A stretch of DNA of 64,000 nt from positions 496,001 to 560,000 of the forward strand of contig NZ_JACIIU010000001.1 in the NCBI RefSeq assembly GCF_014205685.1, written 5' to 3'. Numbering within the stretch: the stretch's first letter is position 1; each line of letters opens with the position of its first letter. Below the pieces are notes generated by a model. That model searched no databases and was not told where the DNA came from. It was given only the letters and a program-made list of their open reading frames with translations. A program made the translations under genes and the position numbers. Positions 44,348 to 54,781 of the stretch are shown one piece after another. The DNA comes from Paenochrobactrum gallinarii (GTDB lineage Bacteria > Pseudomonadota > Alphaproteobacteria > Rhizobiales > Rhizobiaceae).

Positions 44348-44541
44348 ATGTTACCCTGTCTCATTCCAGTTATTTCACATCATCACTCAACGATGCATAG
44401 CATTAGATGAGCGAATAAAAAAATCATTCTGAGTTTTTAGATCAAGATTGCGTGTGCTTTGTGTTTCCATTATCCATAAATCATAAGTCTTATTTTAATT
44501 ACGGTCGCAGTGTTTAGCTGCTCACAAAAAAGTCTCAAACA

Positions 44542-45396
44542 ATGAAACATCCTGATTTGAATTCACTGCAAAACATCATTGAAAATGCATTTATGCAAGC
44601 AGAAGCTATTACGCCTGACACCAAAGGTGAAATCCGCGATGCCGTAGAACATGCCCTGCAATTACTGGGTGAAGGCAGACTGCGTGTCGCAGAAAAACAA
44701 GCAGACGGTAACTGGCATACTCATCAATGGCTGAAAAAAGCCGTGCTTCTCTCTTTCCGTCTCAAGCCAATGGCATTGATCAGCGGCTCGCCAGACCAAT
44801 CATCATGGTGGGATAAAGTTCCATCCAAATTTGATGGCTGGGGTGAACAAGAGTTTCAGCAGTCCGGCTTCCGTGCTGTGCCTAATTGTGTGGTCAGACA
44901 TTCGGCCTATATCGCACCAAAGGTCGTGCTGATGCCGTCCTTCGTTAATGTCGGCGCCTATGTGGGCGAAGGCAGCATGGTGGATGCCTGGGCAACCGTT
45001 GGCTCATGCGCACAGATCGGCAAACATGTGCATCTTTCCGGCGGTGTGGGCATTGGCGGCGTTTTAGAGCCATTACAGGCAGGCCCGACCATCATTGAAG
45101 ACCATTGCTTTATCGGTGCACGCTCCGAAGTGGTGGAAGGCTGCATTATCCGTGAAGGTGCCGTGCTTGGCATGGGTGTTTTCATCAGCCAGTCCACCAA
45201 GATCGTTGACCGCGAAACCGGCAGCATCACTTATGGCGAAGTGCCGCCCTATTCGGTGGTGGTTGCTGGTTCATTACCAGGCAAAATGATGCCAAATGGT
45301 CAGCCGGGTCCAAGCCTTTATTGTGCGGTTATTGTCAAACGTGTTGATGAGCGCACCCGTTCCAAAACATCAATCAACGATCTTTTGCGCGATTAA
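44542..45396 (+). CDS. dapD: Tetrahydrodipicolinate N-succinyltransferase
   Basis: A 284-residue left-handed beta-helix acyltransferase that succinylates tetrahydrodipicolinate in the DAP/lysine route. The N-terminal 100 residues are helical; hexapeptide repeats run from about residue 115 ([20 protein letters not shown], then [20 protein letters not shown]). It depends on a DapE desuccinylase, which in Brucella lies close by but is not found in this window. No good ribosome binding site is seen before the ATG. It is divergent from the LOG gene. Confidence 0.96.
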   Translation: MKHPDLNSLQNIIENAFMQAEAITPDTKGEIRDAVEHALQLLGEGRLRVAEKQADGNWHTHQWLKKAVLLSFRLKPMALISGSPDQSSWWDKVPSKFDGWGEQEFQQSGFRAVPNCVVRHSAYIAPKVVLMPSFVNVGAYVGEGSMVDAWATVGSCAQIGKHVHLSGGVGIGGVLEPLQAGPTIIEDHCFIGARSEVVEGCIIREGAVLGMGVFISQSTKIVDRETGSITYGEVPPYSVVVAGSLPGKMMPNGQPGPSLYCAVIVKRVDERTRSKTSINDLLRD

Positions 45397-45419
45397 AACC
45401 AGCGTTCATGCTTACAAAA

Positions 45420-45444
45420 AAGACGAGGACAAAGTCCTCGTCTT
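45420..45444 (+). terminator. Hairpin after dapD
   Basis: AAGACGAGGAC and GTCCTCGTCTT form an 11-base perfect stem with an AAA loop. It is followed by ATGGGG, not a T-run, but the A-rich flank upstream makes it work best as a terminator on the minus strand or an mRNA end stabiliser. Confidence 0.7.
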
Positions 45445-45612
45445 ATGGGGGATGTAAACCGATATTGAAACTTTTACATCGACTGGAGACTTATTGAATA
45501 GCAACAAAAAATGCCGTCAATAAGGCAAGAGCTTCCCGTTGTATTTTTGCTTTTGTTTTCCTAAACTTACAGCCAATTACACCCCTCCCGCGCCAGTTAA
45601 GGTTTGTGAATT

Positions 45613-46221
45613 TTGCCAACATTCGACACAATTTGCCGCTATTTTTACGGTGTCTGGCGCCTGATGACAGGCAAACCAGATGGTTTTGCCTATCTCGATA
45701 TTTCAGCCGATGGTTTCTGGCGCTCTTTTTACGCCATCCCTGTCAGCCTGCCGCCACTGCTTGCGGGGTGGGTTGCCTATGCCGCAGAACTCACCGGCGG
45801 GCGTGAAGAAACCGCGATGCGCTTATCCATCGTTATCAAAGCGGCCATTGTCGATGTTACGGCATGGATTTTGCCAATCTTTCTGCTGGGTCTCGTTGTC
45901 AGCAAAATCGGCATTGCCAAACGCTTTGCCCCTTATGTCATCGCCAGCAATTGGGGCACGGCTTTGCTGGCATGGGCTTTTGCTCCCATCAGCCTGTGGC
46001 AATTATTCATGCAACAGCGCAGCGACACTTTAACCTTTGTCTCGCTTGGCTTTATGATTGTCATTATTGCGATGAGCTATCGCTTAACGCGGGTTGCGCT
46101 GCAAAAACCAACAGGTTTTGCGCTACCTTTTTATATCGCCATGTTCATGCTGTCGTTTTTCATCACGCTCGCATTACAGGAGCTTTTCGGCATCAACTAC
46201 GATTTTAACGCCGGCTATTAA
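45613..46221 (+). CDS. Hypothetical multi-spanning membrane protein
   Basis: A 202-residue protein with four to five hydrophobic segments (about 34-55, 75-100, 105-125, 135-158, 170-195) and no recognised domain. The N-terminus [20 protein letters not shown] precedes the first helix. The start is TTG at 45613 with TAAGG about ten bases before; no ATG fits. A homologue occupies the place between dapD and dapE/truA in Brucella relatives. Its last four bases overlap the end of convergent truA. Function unknown. Confidence 0.75.
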   Translation: MPTFDTICRYFYGVWRLMTGKPDGFAYLDISADGFWRSFYAIPVSLPPLLAGWVAYAAELTGGREETAMRLSIVIKAAIVDVTAWILPIFLLGLVVSKIGIAKRFAPYVIASNWGTALLAWAFAPISLWQLFMQQRSDTLTFVSLGFMIVIIAMSYRLTRVALQKPTGFALPFYIAMFMLSFFITLALQELFGINYDFNAGY

Positions 46222-46973
46222 ACCGGATCGTCGTAATCCACACCGATCAGATAAAGCCCGTAAGGCGGTGCAACAGTGCCGCAACGCGAACGCTCGCGCG
46301 CTTCCAGTGCAGCGACCAGATCATCTTTTGTCCAGCGGCCGGAACCGACTTCCATCAGACTGCCAGCAAGTGAGCGCACCTGATTATGCAGGAAAGAGCG
46401 CGCGGAAGCACGAATTTCAATGATCTCGCCATTGCGTGTCACATCCAGCCGATCAAGTGTCTTGATCGGGCTTTTGGCCTGACACTGGGTGGCACGAAAG
46501 GTCGTGAAATCATGCTCGCCGAGAAGCAGTTGTGCAGCCTCGTGCATTTTTTCGTGATCAAGCGGCTTCGACACCCACCATGCACGGTTAAGATCAATGC
46601 TTAAAGGCGGACGGCGATTATGAATACGATAGAGATAATGACGGCCACGGGCAGAAAAGCGCGCATCAAAATGATCGACCGTTTTCTGCACATTGATAAT
46701 GCTGACCGTTTCCTGCCATTGCGCCAGATGAGCGTTCAGGGCTTCACGGATTTTCCCCGCCGACCAGTCACGTTCCAGATCCACATGCACAGTCTGTGCC
46801 AGAGCATGCACCCCTGCATCAGTGCGTCCGGCAGCACCAAGCGTTAAATCCTGACCGGTAAAGCGCTTAAATGCCTGCTCAATAGCAGCCTGAATGGTGT
46901 GACCATTTTCCTGCCGCTGCCAGCCGACATAAGCTGTGCCGTCATATTCGACCGTTAACCGATAGCGTGGCAT
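46218..46973 (-). CDS. truA: tRNA pseudouridine synthase A
   Basis: A 251-residue TruA that makes pseudouridine at positions 38-40 of the tRNA anticodon arm. The catalytic Asp is in [20 protein letters not shown] (about residue 52), and the C-terminal [21 protein letters not shown] is the family's RNA-binding signature. It is the third gene of def-fmt-truA, three bases after fmt, so coupled translation is likely. Confidence 0.97.
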   Translation of the reverse strand: MPRYRLTVEYDGTAYVGWQRQENGHTIQAAIEQAFKRFTGQDLTLGAAGRTDAGVHALAQTVHVDLERDWSAGKIREALNAHLAQWQETVSIINVQKTVDHFDARFSARGRHYLYRIHNRRPPLSIDLNRAWWVSKPLDHEKMHEAAQLLLGEHDFTTFRATQCQAKSPIKTLDRLDVTRNGEIIEIRASARSFLHNQVRSLAGSLMEVGSGRWTKDDLVAALEARERSRCGTVAPPYGLYLIGVDYDDPV

Positions 46974-46976
46974 GCT

Positions 46977-47903
46977 TTAAAGCACCCGCAAATCGGCAGC
47001 ACCGCGCAAAAATTCGGATGCCTGCAAGGCTTTGCCACCAGCGCGCTGCAAGGTCAGCAATTGCACAGCCCCCTCGCCGCAAGCAATGGTCAGCTTATCA
47101 TCAAGAATTGTACCGGCTGCGCCAGAACCCTCTGCCAAATGGGAACGCAAAATTTTAACGCGTTCCACTTTGCCGCCAATTTCCATCTCGCACCAACTGC
47201 CCGGAAAAGGCGACAAACCACGAATGGTATTATGAACGGTTACCGCAGGCTTAGACCAATCAATGCGCGCTTCAGCCTTGTCGATTTTGGCAGCATAAAG
47301 CACACCGTCTTCTTCCTGCTCTCGCAGCGTAAGGCTTTCACGTTCCAAAGCACCCAGCGCACGGATCATCAGATCAGCGCCGGTCATGCTCAGTTTGTCG
47401 TGCAGTTCACCGGTGGTCATATTTTCGGTGATCGCTACTTTTTCAACCATGGCGACAGGACCGGTATCCAGCCCTTCGTCCATCTTCATAATCATCATGC
47501 CGGTTTCTTTATCACCGGCCATAATCGCCCGCTGGATCGGTGCAGCACCGCGCCAACGCGGCAAAAGGGAAGCATGGCCATTATAACAGCCAAGGCGCGT
47601 GCCTTCCAAAATCGGCAACGGCAGCAGCAAACCATAAGCCACAACAATGGCGACATCAGCTTCCAGCTCGCGGAATTTTTGCTGCTCTTCCTCAGAGCGC
47701 AGGCTTTTAGGCGTAAAGACAGGAATGCCGAATTCTTCCGCTTTTTGATGGACCGGTGTTTTGGTCAATTCCAGACCACGACGCCCTGCGGCACGCGGCG
47801 GCTGCGAATAAACCGCAACCACTTCATAACCATGTCCGATAATGGCGGTGAGAACAGGTACGGAAAAATCCGGTGTTCCCATGAAAACGACACGCAGTGA
47901 CAT
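46977..47903 (-). CDS. fmt: Methionyl-tRNA formyltransferase
   Basis: A 308-residue formyltransferase that formylates initiator Met-tRNA with 10-formyl-THF. The N-terminal domain starts [14 protein letters not shown], the folate/catalytic region is [21 protein letters not shown] (about 105-125, with the His and downstream Asp of the active site), and the C-terminal tRNA-binding barrel follows residue 210. Start and def stop overlap by one base. Together with def it covers both ends of the N-formylmethionine cycle. Confidence 0.97.
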   Translation of the reverse strand: MSLRVVFMGTPDFSVPVLTAIIGHGYEVVAVYSQPPRAAGRRGLELTKTPVHQKAEEFGIPVFTPKSLRSEEEQQKFRELEADVAIVVAYGLLLPLPILEGTRLGCYNGHASLLPRWRGAAPIQRAIMAGDKETGMMIMKMDEGLDTGPVAMVEKVAITENMTTGELHDKLSMTGADLMIRALGALERESLTLREQEEDGVLYAAKIDKAEARIDWSKPAVTVHNTIRGLSPFPGSWCEMEIGGKVERVKILRSHLAEGSGAAGTILDDKLTIACGEGAVQLLTLQRAGGKALQASEFLRGAADLRVL

Positions 47904-48433
47904 TACAAAACCTGACTATTTTGCTGGCGTTCTTTGGCGATTTTTTTAAATTTCTTGATCACCATATCGCGTTTCAACTTGGAAATGTGATCAATAAACA
48001 AGACGCCGTCCAGATGGTCAATCTCGTGCTGAATGCAAGTTGCCATCAGCTCGTCAACTTCCATTTCCTGTGGCTTGCCCTGTACATCCTGATATTCCAC
48101 ACGCACACGCGCCGGACGCTCTACTTCGGCATAATAATCCGGAATAGACAGACAGCCTTCTTCGTAAATGCTGCGCTCATCAGATGAGTGCACGATCTTC
48201 GGATTAACAAAGATATGCGGTGCTTTTTCTTCGCCCTCACGTGCCAGATCAATCACCACCAAACGGATCGGCTCGCCGACCTGAATAGCAGCAAGCCCGA
48301 TACCAGGTGCATCATACATGGTATCAAACATATCATTGGCAAAAGCCTGCAACTGGCCATCAAAACGCTCAATCGGTTTTGACACCAAACGTAATACAGG
48401 ATCGGGTAAAATAATCAGTGGTTTTATCGACAT
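47903..48433 (-). CDS. def: Peptide deformylase
   Basis: A 176-residue metallo-deformylase removing the formyl group from nascent proteins. All three motifs are present: [10 protein letters not shown] (about 44-53), [13 protein letters not shown] (about 91-103, with the metal Cys) and [14 protein letters not shown] (about 134-147, with two metal His and the catalytic Glu). ATG at 48433 ([15 protein letters not shown]) has AGGTGA seven bases upstream; a GTG three codons earlier is unlikely. First gene of the def-fmt-truA operon, divergent from rmuC. Confidence 0.97.
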   Translation of the reverse strand: MSIKPLIILPDPVLRLVSKPIERFDGQLQAFANDMFDTMYDAPGIGLAAIQVGEPIRLVVIDLAREGEEKAPHIFVNPKIVHSSDERSIYEEGCLSIPDYYAEVERPARVRVEYQDVQGKPQEMEVDELMATCIQHEIDHLDGVLFIDHISKLKRDMVIKKFKKIAKERQQNSQVL

Positions 48434-48545
48434 GGGTTTCACCTAATTGTTACAAGTTACCACGTCAATGCTCGTGAACGGCCGAATGATAAAATGTTCT
48501 CGTTTTGATCTCTTAATTCATGCGCGAATCGGTTAAAGCATATGT

Positions 48546-49775
48546 ATGGAAAACACAAATAACCTGACACAGCCAGTTTTTCAGCTTGGCCAATATCAAT
48601 TTTCAGCGGGATTTTTGCTTGGCGCAATTTTTCTGACCGTCATTATTATGGCTATCCTGTTTATATGGATGGGCAGCCGCAATGCTAAAAACGCGCTGAT
48701 CGCCGAAATGATGGCCGAAGAACGCGCCCGTGACGCAGAAATGCGCATGGCTGAAATTTTGAAAAGTCAGGCGGAAATGCAAGGCCGGATGCAAACCATG
48801 GCGGAAGTGTTCGGTTCGCGCCAGTCCGAGCTTAATCAATCGATCCGTGAAAGGCTCGACGGCATGACCAACCGTCTCGGCCACACGATGAACGAACAAA
48901 CCAAATCAACGCATGAAAATCTCGCCAAGTTGCAAGAGCGGCTGGCGGTGATTGATACGGCACAAAACAACATCCAGTCGCTCGCCGGACAGGTGGTGCA
49001 GTTACAAGCAATTTTAGCCAATAAACAAAGCCGCGGCGCTTATGGGCAGGCGCGCATGGAAGCGATCATAAGTGATGCTCTGCCACAAGGGCTTTATGAA
49101 TTTCAATCAACGCTTTCCAATGCCACCCGCCCCGATTGCCTCATCCGCATGCCCAATAATGCGCCCTCACTGGTGATTGATGCCAAATTTCCGATGGAAG
49201 CATGGACAGCGGTGCGTGAGGCCAAAAGTGCCGACGCGCAAAAGCAAGCCGCTCAACAATTCCGCCGCGATATTGAAGTTCATATTAAAGATATCTCGGA
49301 CAAATATCTCATTGCCGGCGAAACGCAGGATACGGCCTTTTTATTCGTGCCGTCAGAATCGGTCTTTGCTGATATTCACGAGCATTTCTCATCACTCATT
49401 CAAAAAGCCCATCGTGCCCGCGTGGTGATTGTTTCACCGTCACTGCTGATGCTTTCAATCCAGGTGATCCAATCGGTGTTGAAAGATACCCGCATGCGGG
49501 AACAAGCGCATCTTATCCAGGCCGAAGTCATGCGCCTGATGGAAGATGTTGCACGCCTTGATGAGCGCGTGCGCAAATTACAAACACATTTCCAGCAAGC
49601 CAATAAAGATATTGATGATATTCTGATCTCATCATCCAAAATCAGCCGCCGCGGCGAAAAAATTGAAACATTGGAACTTGGTAGTCCGGCAGCGTCCACC
49701 GCCTCTGCCAATGCCCCAACCGAACAAAACCCATCCGCATCACAGTGGCATTTACGCCTTGTTGATGATGAGTAA
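48546..49775 (+). CDS. rmuC: DNA recombination protein RmuC
   Basis: A 409-residue RmuC protein: one N-terminal transmembrane helix (about 22-44), a long coiled coil (about 50-170) and the RmuC nuclease-like domain (LPQGLYEFQSTLSNATRPDC, VIDAKFPMEAW, then FVPSESVFADIHEH). RmuC proteins limit inversions at short inverted repeats in E. coli and have a restriction-endonuclease-like fold. ATG at 48546 follows ATATGT without a clear ribosome binding site. A strong terminator follows. Confidence 0.93.
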   Translation: MENTNNLTQPVFQLGQYQFSAGFLLGAIFLTVIIMAILFIWMGSRNAKNALIAEMMAEERARDAEMRMAEILKSQAEMQGRMQTMAEVFGSRQSELNQSIRERLDGMTNRLGHTMNEQTKSTHENLAKLQERLAVIDTAQNNIQSLAGQVVQLQAILANKQSRGAYGQARMEAIISDALPQGLYEFQSTLSNATRPDCLIRMPNNAPSLVIDAKFPMEAWTAVREAKSADAQKQAAQQFRRDIEVHIKDISDKYLIAGETQDTAFLFVPSESVFADIHEHFSSLIQKAHRARVVIVSPSLLMLSIQVIQSVLKDTRMREQAHLIQAEVMRLMEDVARLDERVRKLQTHFQQANKDIDDILISSSKISRRGEKIETLELGSPAASTASANAPTEQNPSASQWHLRLVDDE

Positions 49776-49803
49776 ATCCGGTTTTCGGGATATAAAACCA
49801 AAT

Positions 49804-49840
49804 AAAATGCCGGTTAAGTGACTTAACCGGCATTTTTATT
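49804..49840. terminator. Bidirectional terminator, rmuC and uppP
   Basis: AAATGCCGGTTAAG (49805-49818) and CTTAACCGGCATTT (49822-49835) form a 14-base perfect stem with a three-base loop and T-runs on both strands. Confidence 0.95.
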
Positions 49841-49842
49841 TT

Positions 49843-50649
49843 TCAGCCCCAGACCATCAGTGCGGCCATACCAGCAGCACCGACAATCAAGCGCCACCAG
49901 GCAAAAAGCTTGAAGCCGTGACGCGAAACATAATCAAGCAAATAGCGCACAACAAAAACGCCGGAAATAAAGGCCATGACAAAACCAACCGTAATCAGCG
50001 CACCATCATTAAAGGAGAGCTGATTATGGGTTTTATAAAGGTCATAGGCAAAAGCGCCCGCCATTGTCGGCATGGCCAAAAAGAATGAAAATTCTGCCGC
50101 AGAACGCTTATCTGCTCCGAGCAACAAAGCGCCAACGATGGTGGAACCTGAACGGGATACACCCGGCACCATTGCCAGACATTGTACAAAACCAATCATC
50201 AGACACATCGGCAGCGAGAAATCCATCGCATTATGATAGCGCGGTTTCAGATCAAGTCCGTCTACCCACAGCAGAATAAACCCGCCCAAAATCAACATAA
50301 TGCAAACCAGCATCGGTGTTTCAAACAGCACGGTTTTGATAAATCCATGCGCCAATGCGCCAATCAAAGCTGCCGGCAAAAAAGCCACCAATACACCCAG
50401 CACGAAGCGGCGCGTTTTTGCATCACTGGTAAAATCACGCAACAACGTCATGATTTTGGCAGCATACACGCTCAAAATTGCAAGAATTGCACCAAGCTGC
50501 ACCAGCACTTCAAAGGATTTTCCGGCTGATTCAAAGCCCAAGAAATGTCCGACCAGCAGTAAATGCCCGGTCGAGGACACAGGTATAAACTCGGTCATAC
50601 CTTCCACGAGGCCTAAAAAACCCGCTTCGAGAAAATTATAGATGTTCAT
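49843..50649 (-). CDS. uppP: Undecaprenyl-diphosphatase UppP/BacA
   Basis: A 268-residue integral membrane pyrophosphatase that recycles undecaprenyl diphosphate for peptidoglycan and polysaccharide export; overproduction classically gives bacitracin resistance. Both catalytic regions are visible: [20 protein letters not shown] (about 13-32) and [12 protein letters not shown] (about 159-170). About eight transmembrane helices. ATG at 50649 is chosen by family length; the frame extends 20 codons upstream. Confidence 0.96.
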   Translation of the reverse strand: MNIYNFLEAGFLGLVEGMTEFIPVSSTGHLLLVGHFLGFESAGKSFEVLVQLGAILAILSVYAAKIMTLLRDFTSDAKTRRFVLGVLVAFLPAALIGALAHGFIKTVLFETPMLVCIMLILGGFILLWVDGLDLKPRYHNAMDFSLPMCLMIGFVQCLAMVPGVSRSGSTIVGALLLGADKRSAAEFSFFLAMPTMAGAFAYDLYKTHNQLSFNDGALITVGFVMAFISGVFVVRYLLDYVSRHGFKLFAWWRLIVGAAGMAALMVWG

Positions 50650-50908
50650 AAACTGCTGCCTTTTGTCACTTGAGCGTATAAAAATGCTCGTTGACCACAT
50701 TTTAAACATGAAAGCTTAACAATAATTTCAGCTTAAATGTCTATCAGGTTATTTTACGGAAAAACATTTCCTTCTTTTTTCGCACCCTAATCCTTGTCGA
50801 CGGGTTCCGGCAGCTCAATATAACGGAAACGCCTCATGCTGTTTCTGTTATGAAAATCATATTGAGTTTAGACGGAATCCATATTTGAAAGTGTTGTTGC
50901 CTGCGGTC

Positions 50909-51601
50909 ATGCTTACGCTTTTTCATCATCCAATGTCGTCCGGTTCACGCTATACCCGTCTTATTCTCAATGAATATGACGTTGATGCCGAGCTGATCGA
51001 AGAACGCCCATGGGCGCGCCGTAAAGAGTTTCTGGCAATTAACCCTGCGGCCACATTACCGGTTTTGCTGGCCGAAAATGACCTTCCGGTCATTGGTGCA
51101 TCGGTCATTGCCGAATATCTTGATGAAACGCGTGGCGCCTTGAAGCGTAACCGCCGCCTGTTACCGGAAAGTCCGATGGAACGCGCCGAAGTACGCCGCC
51201 TTGTGGACTGGTTTCTGGTAAAATTTGAAAACGAAGTGACCCGTCATCTTGTGCGCGAGCGTGTCTATAAATTGCAGATGTCGGCAGAGGTTGGTGGCAG
51301 TGCGCCTGATTCGACTGCGATACGCGCCGCACGTACGAATATTCGACAGCATATGAAATATCTGGACTGGCTGGCAGCAACCCGCGACTGGCTGGCTGGC
51401 GGTCATGCTACTTATTCTGATATGGCAGCAGCAAGCGCTATTTCCATTTTGGACTATTTGGGCGAAATTGACTGGGCTGAAACACCAGCGGCACGGGATT
51501 GGTATGCGCGGATGAAATCGCGCCCTTCTTTCCGGCCCCTGTTAAACGACAGGATTCGCGGACTGGCACCGGTGGCACATTATGGTGACCTTGACTTCTG
51601 A
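50909..51601 (+). CDS. Glutathione S-transferase family protein
   Basis: A 230-residue GST: thioredoxin-like N-terminal domain (LTLFHHPMSSGSRYTRLILN at the start; NPAATLPVLL and the glutathione-binding ASVIAEYLDE around 57-77) and an all-helical C-terminal domain (DWLAGGHATYSDMAAASAIS). Ser in SSGSRYTR is the probable thiol-activating residue. ATG at 50909 gives the normal family start; TTG at 50885 is possible. queG starts inside its last 20 bases, so the two are coupled, but GST and queuosine synthesis are not known to be functionally linked. Confidence 0.9.
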   Translation: MLTLFHHPMSSGSRYTRLILNEYDVDAELIEERPWARRKEFLAINPAATLPVLLAENDLPVIGASVIAEYLDETRGALKRNRRLLPESPMERAEVRRLVDWFLVKFENEVTRHLVRERVYKLQMSAEVGGSAPDSTAIRAARTNIRQHMKYLDWLAATRDWLAGGHATYSDMAAASAISILDYLGEIDWAETPAARDWYARMKSRPSFRPLLNDRIRGLAPVAHYGDLDF

Positions 51602-52736
51602 CGACAAAGAAACGGCCAAAAAGCTGAAACTCAAGAACCTGCTCGCGGAGGAAGCCCGCGCGGCAGGTTTTGATGTCGTGGCTTTTACCCATCCCGGCTC
51701 CATCCCGCAGGCACCTGTACGCTTGCGCGAATTTATCGACAATGGCTATCACGCCGATATGGACTGGATGGAGGAAACAGAAGAGCGTCGCGCCAATCCG
51801 CAAACCTTATGGTCGGAAGTTCGCACCATTGTCATGCTCGGCATGAATTACGGCCCCGAGCACGACCCGATGGAAGTGCTGAAACACAAAGACCGCGGCG
51901 CAATTTCTGTTTATGCGCAAAATCGTGATTATCACGACATCATCAAAGGCAAGCTTAAACATGTTGCCAGTCGCTTCATTGCACGGGCAAGCGGCGCAGT
52001 TAAAGTATTTGTCGACACAGCACCGGTGATGGAAAAGCCCTTGGCCGCAGCAGCAGGCATGGGCTGGCAGGGAAAACATACCAATCTGGTAAGCCGCGAC
52101 TACGGCTCGTGGTTGTTTTTAGGCTCTATTTTCATCACGCTGGATTTGCCGCCTGATGAACCAAACCGCAGTAATTGCGGCTCATGTCGTGCCTGTCTTG
52201 ATGTCTGTCCGACCAATGCTTTTCCTGAGCCTTTCAAAATTGATGCAAGGCGCTGCATTTCTTATCTGACGATTGAGAATAAAGGCCCGATCCCGCACGA
52301 GTTTCGTGAGAAAATCGGCAATCATATTTATGGCTGCGATGATTGTTTATCGGCTTGTCCGTGGAATAAATTTGCCGTCAGCGCACAAGAAATCAAACTT
52401 CGGGCGCGCGAGGACTTACGCAGTCCCTCGTTGCAATTTTTGCTGAGCCTGGATGATGCCGAATTTCGTACATTTTTCTCTGGTTCCCCGATCAAGCGCA
52501 TCGGCCGCAATCGTTTCCTGCGCAATGTTTTAATCGCTGCGGGTAATTCCGGTGACCAGCAATTTGTCAAACCGTTGGAAGAACATCTCAATGATCCCGA
52601 ACCTTTGGTGCGCGGCACATCGGTCTGGGCTTTACGGCAATTATTAAGCGCAGATAAAATTACCCAATTACAGCAGCGCTATGCTAAAGATGAAACCGAC
52701 CCATATGTTTTAGATGAATGGAACAGGTGCCAGTAA
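51582..52736 (+). CDS. queG: Epoxyqueuosine reductase
   Basis: A 384-residue cobalamin-dependent iron-sulfur enzyme doing the last step of queuosine synthesis in tRNA. The first 4Fe-4S cluster motif is CGSCRACLDVCP (Cys199, 202, 205, 209) and the second set is CDDCLSACPW (about 249-258). VDTAPVMEKPLAAAAGMGWQ (about 144-163) carries the catalytic Asp. The C-terminal region has the HEAT-like repeat that binds tRNA (LVRGTSVWALRQLL). It begins inside the GST gene and ends two bases before an epimerase-like gene. Confidence 0.95.
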   Translation: MVTLTSDDKETAKKLKLKNLLAEEARAAGFDVVAFTHPGSIPQAPVRLREFIDNGYHADMDWMEETEERRANPQTLWSEVRTIVMLGMNYGPEHDPMEVLKHKDRGAISVYAQNRDYHDIIKGKLKHVASRFIARASGAVKVFVDTAPVMEKPLAAAAGMGWQGKHTNLVSRDYGSWLFLGSIFITLDLPPDEPNRSNCGSCRACLDVCPTNAFPEPFKIDARRCISYLTIENKGPIPHEFREKIGNHIYGCDDCLSACPWNKFAVSAQEIKLRAREDLRSPSLQFLLSLDDAEFRTFFSGSPIKRIGRNRFLRNVLIAAGNSGDQQFVKPLEEHLNDPEPLVRGTSVWALRQLLSADKITQLQQRYAKDETDPYVLDEWNRCQ

Positions 52737-52738
52737 TT

Positions 52739-53620
52739 ATGCGGATTTTTCTTATCGGTGCAGGTTATTCAGCCCAATATTTTGCACAAAAAATGCAACC
52801 CCATGCACAAGCAATCTATGGCACCACTCGTTCACAAGAAAAATTCGACGACCTGAAGCAATGTGGTATCGAGCCTTTATTATTTGCACCTGATGCGCCC
52901 GACCCGCATTTTGCTGAGCATTTAAAAAACGCTACCCATATTGTTATCTCAGCCGCCCCTTCTAAAGACGGCGACCCTGCGATCAAACATGCTAAACAAG
53001 CACTTGCAACGCCTGACAATAATATTGAATGGATCGGCTATCTTTCCACTGTCGGCGTTTATGGCGACCATCAAGGCGCACTCATTGATGAAACCGCACC
53101 CTGCAATCCGTCCTCGCAGCGCTCCTCGGAGCGGATAGAAGCAGAAAAACAATGGCTCGCCTTAGGTAAGGAGCAACAAATACCGGTGGCGATTTTGCGC
53201 CTTTCCGGCATTTATGGCCCCGACCGCAATGCTTTTGTTAATCTCGCGCGCGGCACTGCACGCCGTATCATTAAGAAAGACCAGATTTTCAACCGCATTC
53301 ATGTGGAAGATATTGCCGGTGTGCTTGAACATTTAAGCACACAGAAAATTTCAGGTGTTTTCAACATTACCGACAATGAACCTGCGCCGCCACAGGATGT
53401 GGTCACTTTTGCTGCCACCTTGATGGGTGTGACACCGCCGGAAGAAATTGCGTTTGAAACGGTGGAAATGACCCCGATGGCGCGCTCTTTTTATGGCGAC
53501 AACAAGCGCGTTTCTAATCAAAAAATAACCGAAGCCGGCTATCAATTTATCTATCCTGACTATCGCACTGCTTTTACGACCATGTGGGAACAGTCAAACT
53601 GGCGCTCACAACAGAATTAA
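52739..53620 (+). CDS. NAD-dependent epimerase/dehydratase-like SDR (YeeZ-like)
   Basis: A 293-residue extended-SDR protein starting MRIFLIGAGYSAQYFAQKM, a Rossmann dinucleotide motif, with a degenerate active site (STVGVYGDHQGALIDETAP, then RLSGIYGPDRNA near 155-166). It resembles E. coli YeeZ and fungal homologues whose activity is unproved. ATG at 52739 has AGGTG nine bases upstream and starts two bases after queG, so it is in the GST-queG-epimerase unit. Function remains open. Confidence 0.85.
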   Translation: MRIFLIGAGYSAQYFAQKMQPHAQAIYGTTRSQEKFDDLKQCGIEPLLFAPDAPDPHFAEHLKNATHIVISAAPSKDGDPAIKHAKQALATPDNNIEWIGYLSTVGVYGDHQGALIDETAPCNPSSQRSSERIEAEKQWLALGKEQQIPVAILRLSGIYGPDRNAFVNLARGTARRIIKKDQIFNRIHVEDIAGVLEHLSTQKISGVFNITDNEPAPPQDVVTFAATLMGVTPPEEIAFETVEMTPMARSFYGDNKRVSNQKITEAGYQFIYPDYRTAFTTMWEQSNWRSQQN

Positions 53621-53650
53621 AGTTTTTTCATCCCTGTTTGGAAAATCCAT

Positions 53651-54583
53651 ATGTCTGAAAAATATACATTTTTAAAAATCGCTGTCGGTTTGCTGACCTT
53701 TTTAAGCTTCAGCGCCACTGCGACGGCAAATGCCCAAACCAAAGACCAGCCTGCAAAACAGGCCTTTGGTGCGATGAAACTACCCAATTTAAATGCAAAC
53801 CCGCAGGCAATCGGCTTTTATTCCAAAGGCTGTGTATCCGGCGCAGTGGCCATGCCGCTTGATGGTCCCGACTGGCAGGTGATGCGCCTGTCTCGCAACC
53901 GTAATTGGGGGCATCCAAACCTGATTGCCATGTTGCAACAGCTTTCGCGTGATGCCAAAAAAGATGGCTGGAACGGGCTGTTGGTCGGCGATCTTTCACA
54001 ACCACGCGGCGGTCCGATGCTGACCGGTCACGCATCCCATCAGGTCGGTCTTGATGCTGATATCTGGCTCAGCCCGATGCCGAAGCAGCGCTACAACAAC
54101 CAGCAGCGCGAAGATGTATCTGCCATCTCAATGCTAAAAAACAACAGCCTTTATGTTGACCCGAAAAAATGGACAGACAGCCGCACCGCATTGCTGAAGC
54201 ACGCTGCCTCCAATCCGCAGGTCGAGCGTCTATTTGTGCATCCGGGCATCAAAAAACAACTTTGCGACACGGTCACCGGTGACCGTTCATGGCTTGGTAA
54301 AGTGCGCCCATATTGGGGGCATCATTACCATTTCCACATTCGCATGAGCTGTCAGCCCGGTTCACCTAATTGTAAGCCGCAAGATAAAGTCGCGAAGGGT
54401 GATGGCTGCGACAAGTCACTGGCATGGTGGTTTACTGACGAGCCTTGGAAACCAGCCAAGCCTTCGGATAAGCCTGCGCCAAAACCACAGCCGATGATGG
54501 TTTCAGCATTGCCAAAAGCGTGTGCAGCTCTGCTTAGTGAACCCTCACCCGCATCCGCCGCAGAAGTGACTTTAAACCCGTAA
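53651..54583 (+). CDS. mepA: Penicillin-insensitive murein endopeptidase
   Basis: A 310-residue LAS-family (M74) metallopeptidase that cleaves D-Ala-DAP crosslinks of peptidoglycan in the periplasm. A signal peptide covers residues 1-28 (ending ATANAQT). Zinc-site motifs are GHASHQVGLDADIW (about 126-139) and WGHHYHFHIRMSC (about 222-234). Six or more cysteines fit the disulfide-bonded family. The last 40 residues are a Pro/Lys/Ala-rich extension. Freed D-alanyl peptides could feed the D-aminopeptidase near 10 kb. Confidence 0.93.
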   Translation: MSEKYTFLKIAVGLLTFLSFSATATANAQTKDQPAKQAFGAMKLPNLNANPQAIGFYSKGCVSGAVAMPLDGPDWQVMRLSRNRNWGHPNLIAMLQQLSRDAKKDGWNGLLVGDLSQPRGGPMLTGHASHQVGLDADIWLSPMPKQRYNNQQREDVSAISMLKNNSLYVDPKKWTDSRTALLKHAASNPQVERLFVHPGIKKQLCDTVTGDRSWLGKVRPYWGHHYHFHIRMSCQPGSPNCKPQDKVAKGDGCDKSLAWWFTDEPWKPAKPSDKPAPKPQPMMVSALPKACAALLSEPSPASAAEVTLNP

Positions 54584-54601
54584 AACAATTGCAATGACGT
54601 T

Positions 54602-54634
54602 AAAGGGCTGGTCTTTGGCCAGCCCTTTCTTTTG
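54602..54634 (+). terminator. Rho-independent terminator after mepA
   Basis: AAAGGGCTGG and CCAGCCCTTT form a ten-base stem with a seven-base loop, followed by CTTTT. Confidence 0.9.
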
Positions 54635-54781
54635 GAATATATCTAAGCTATAGATTTCAAACGATTTAAGCGTTGTTTTCTATGACATAAAAGATGACAA
54701 TTTTTATGCTAGCAATTAATGCGGATTGCATCTTGCCGTTCATGTCCGGCAAGACAAATTTTTGATAAAGGGTCGATAAAA

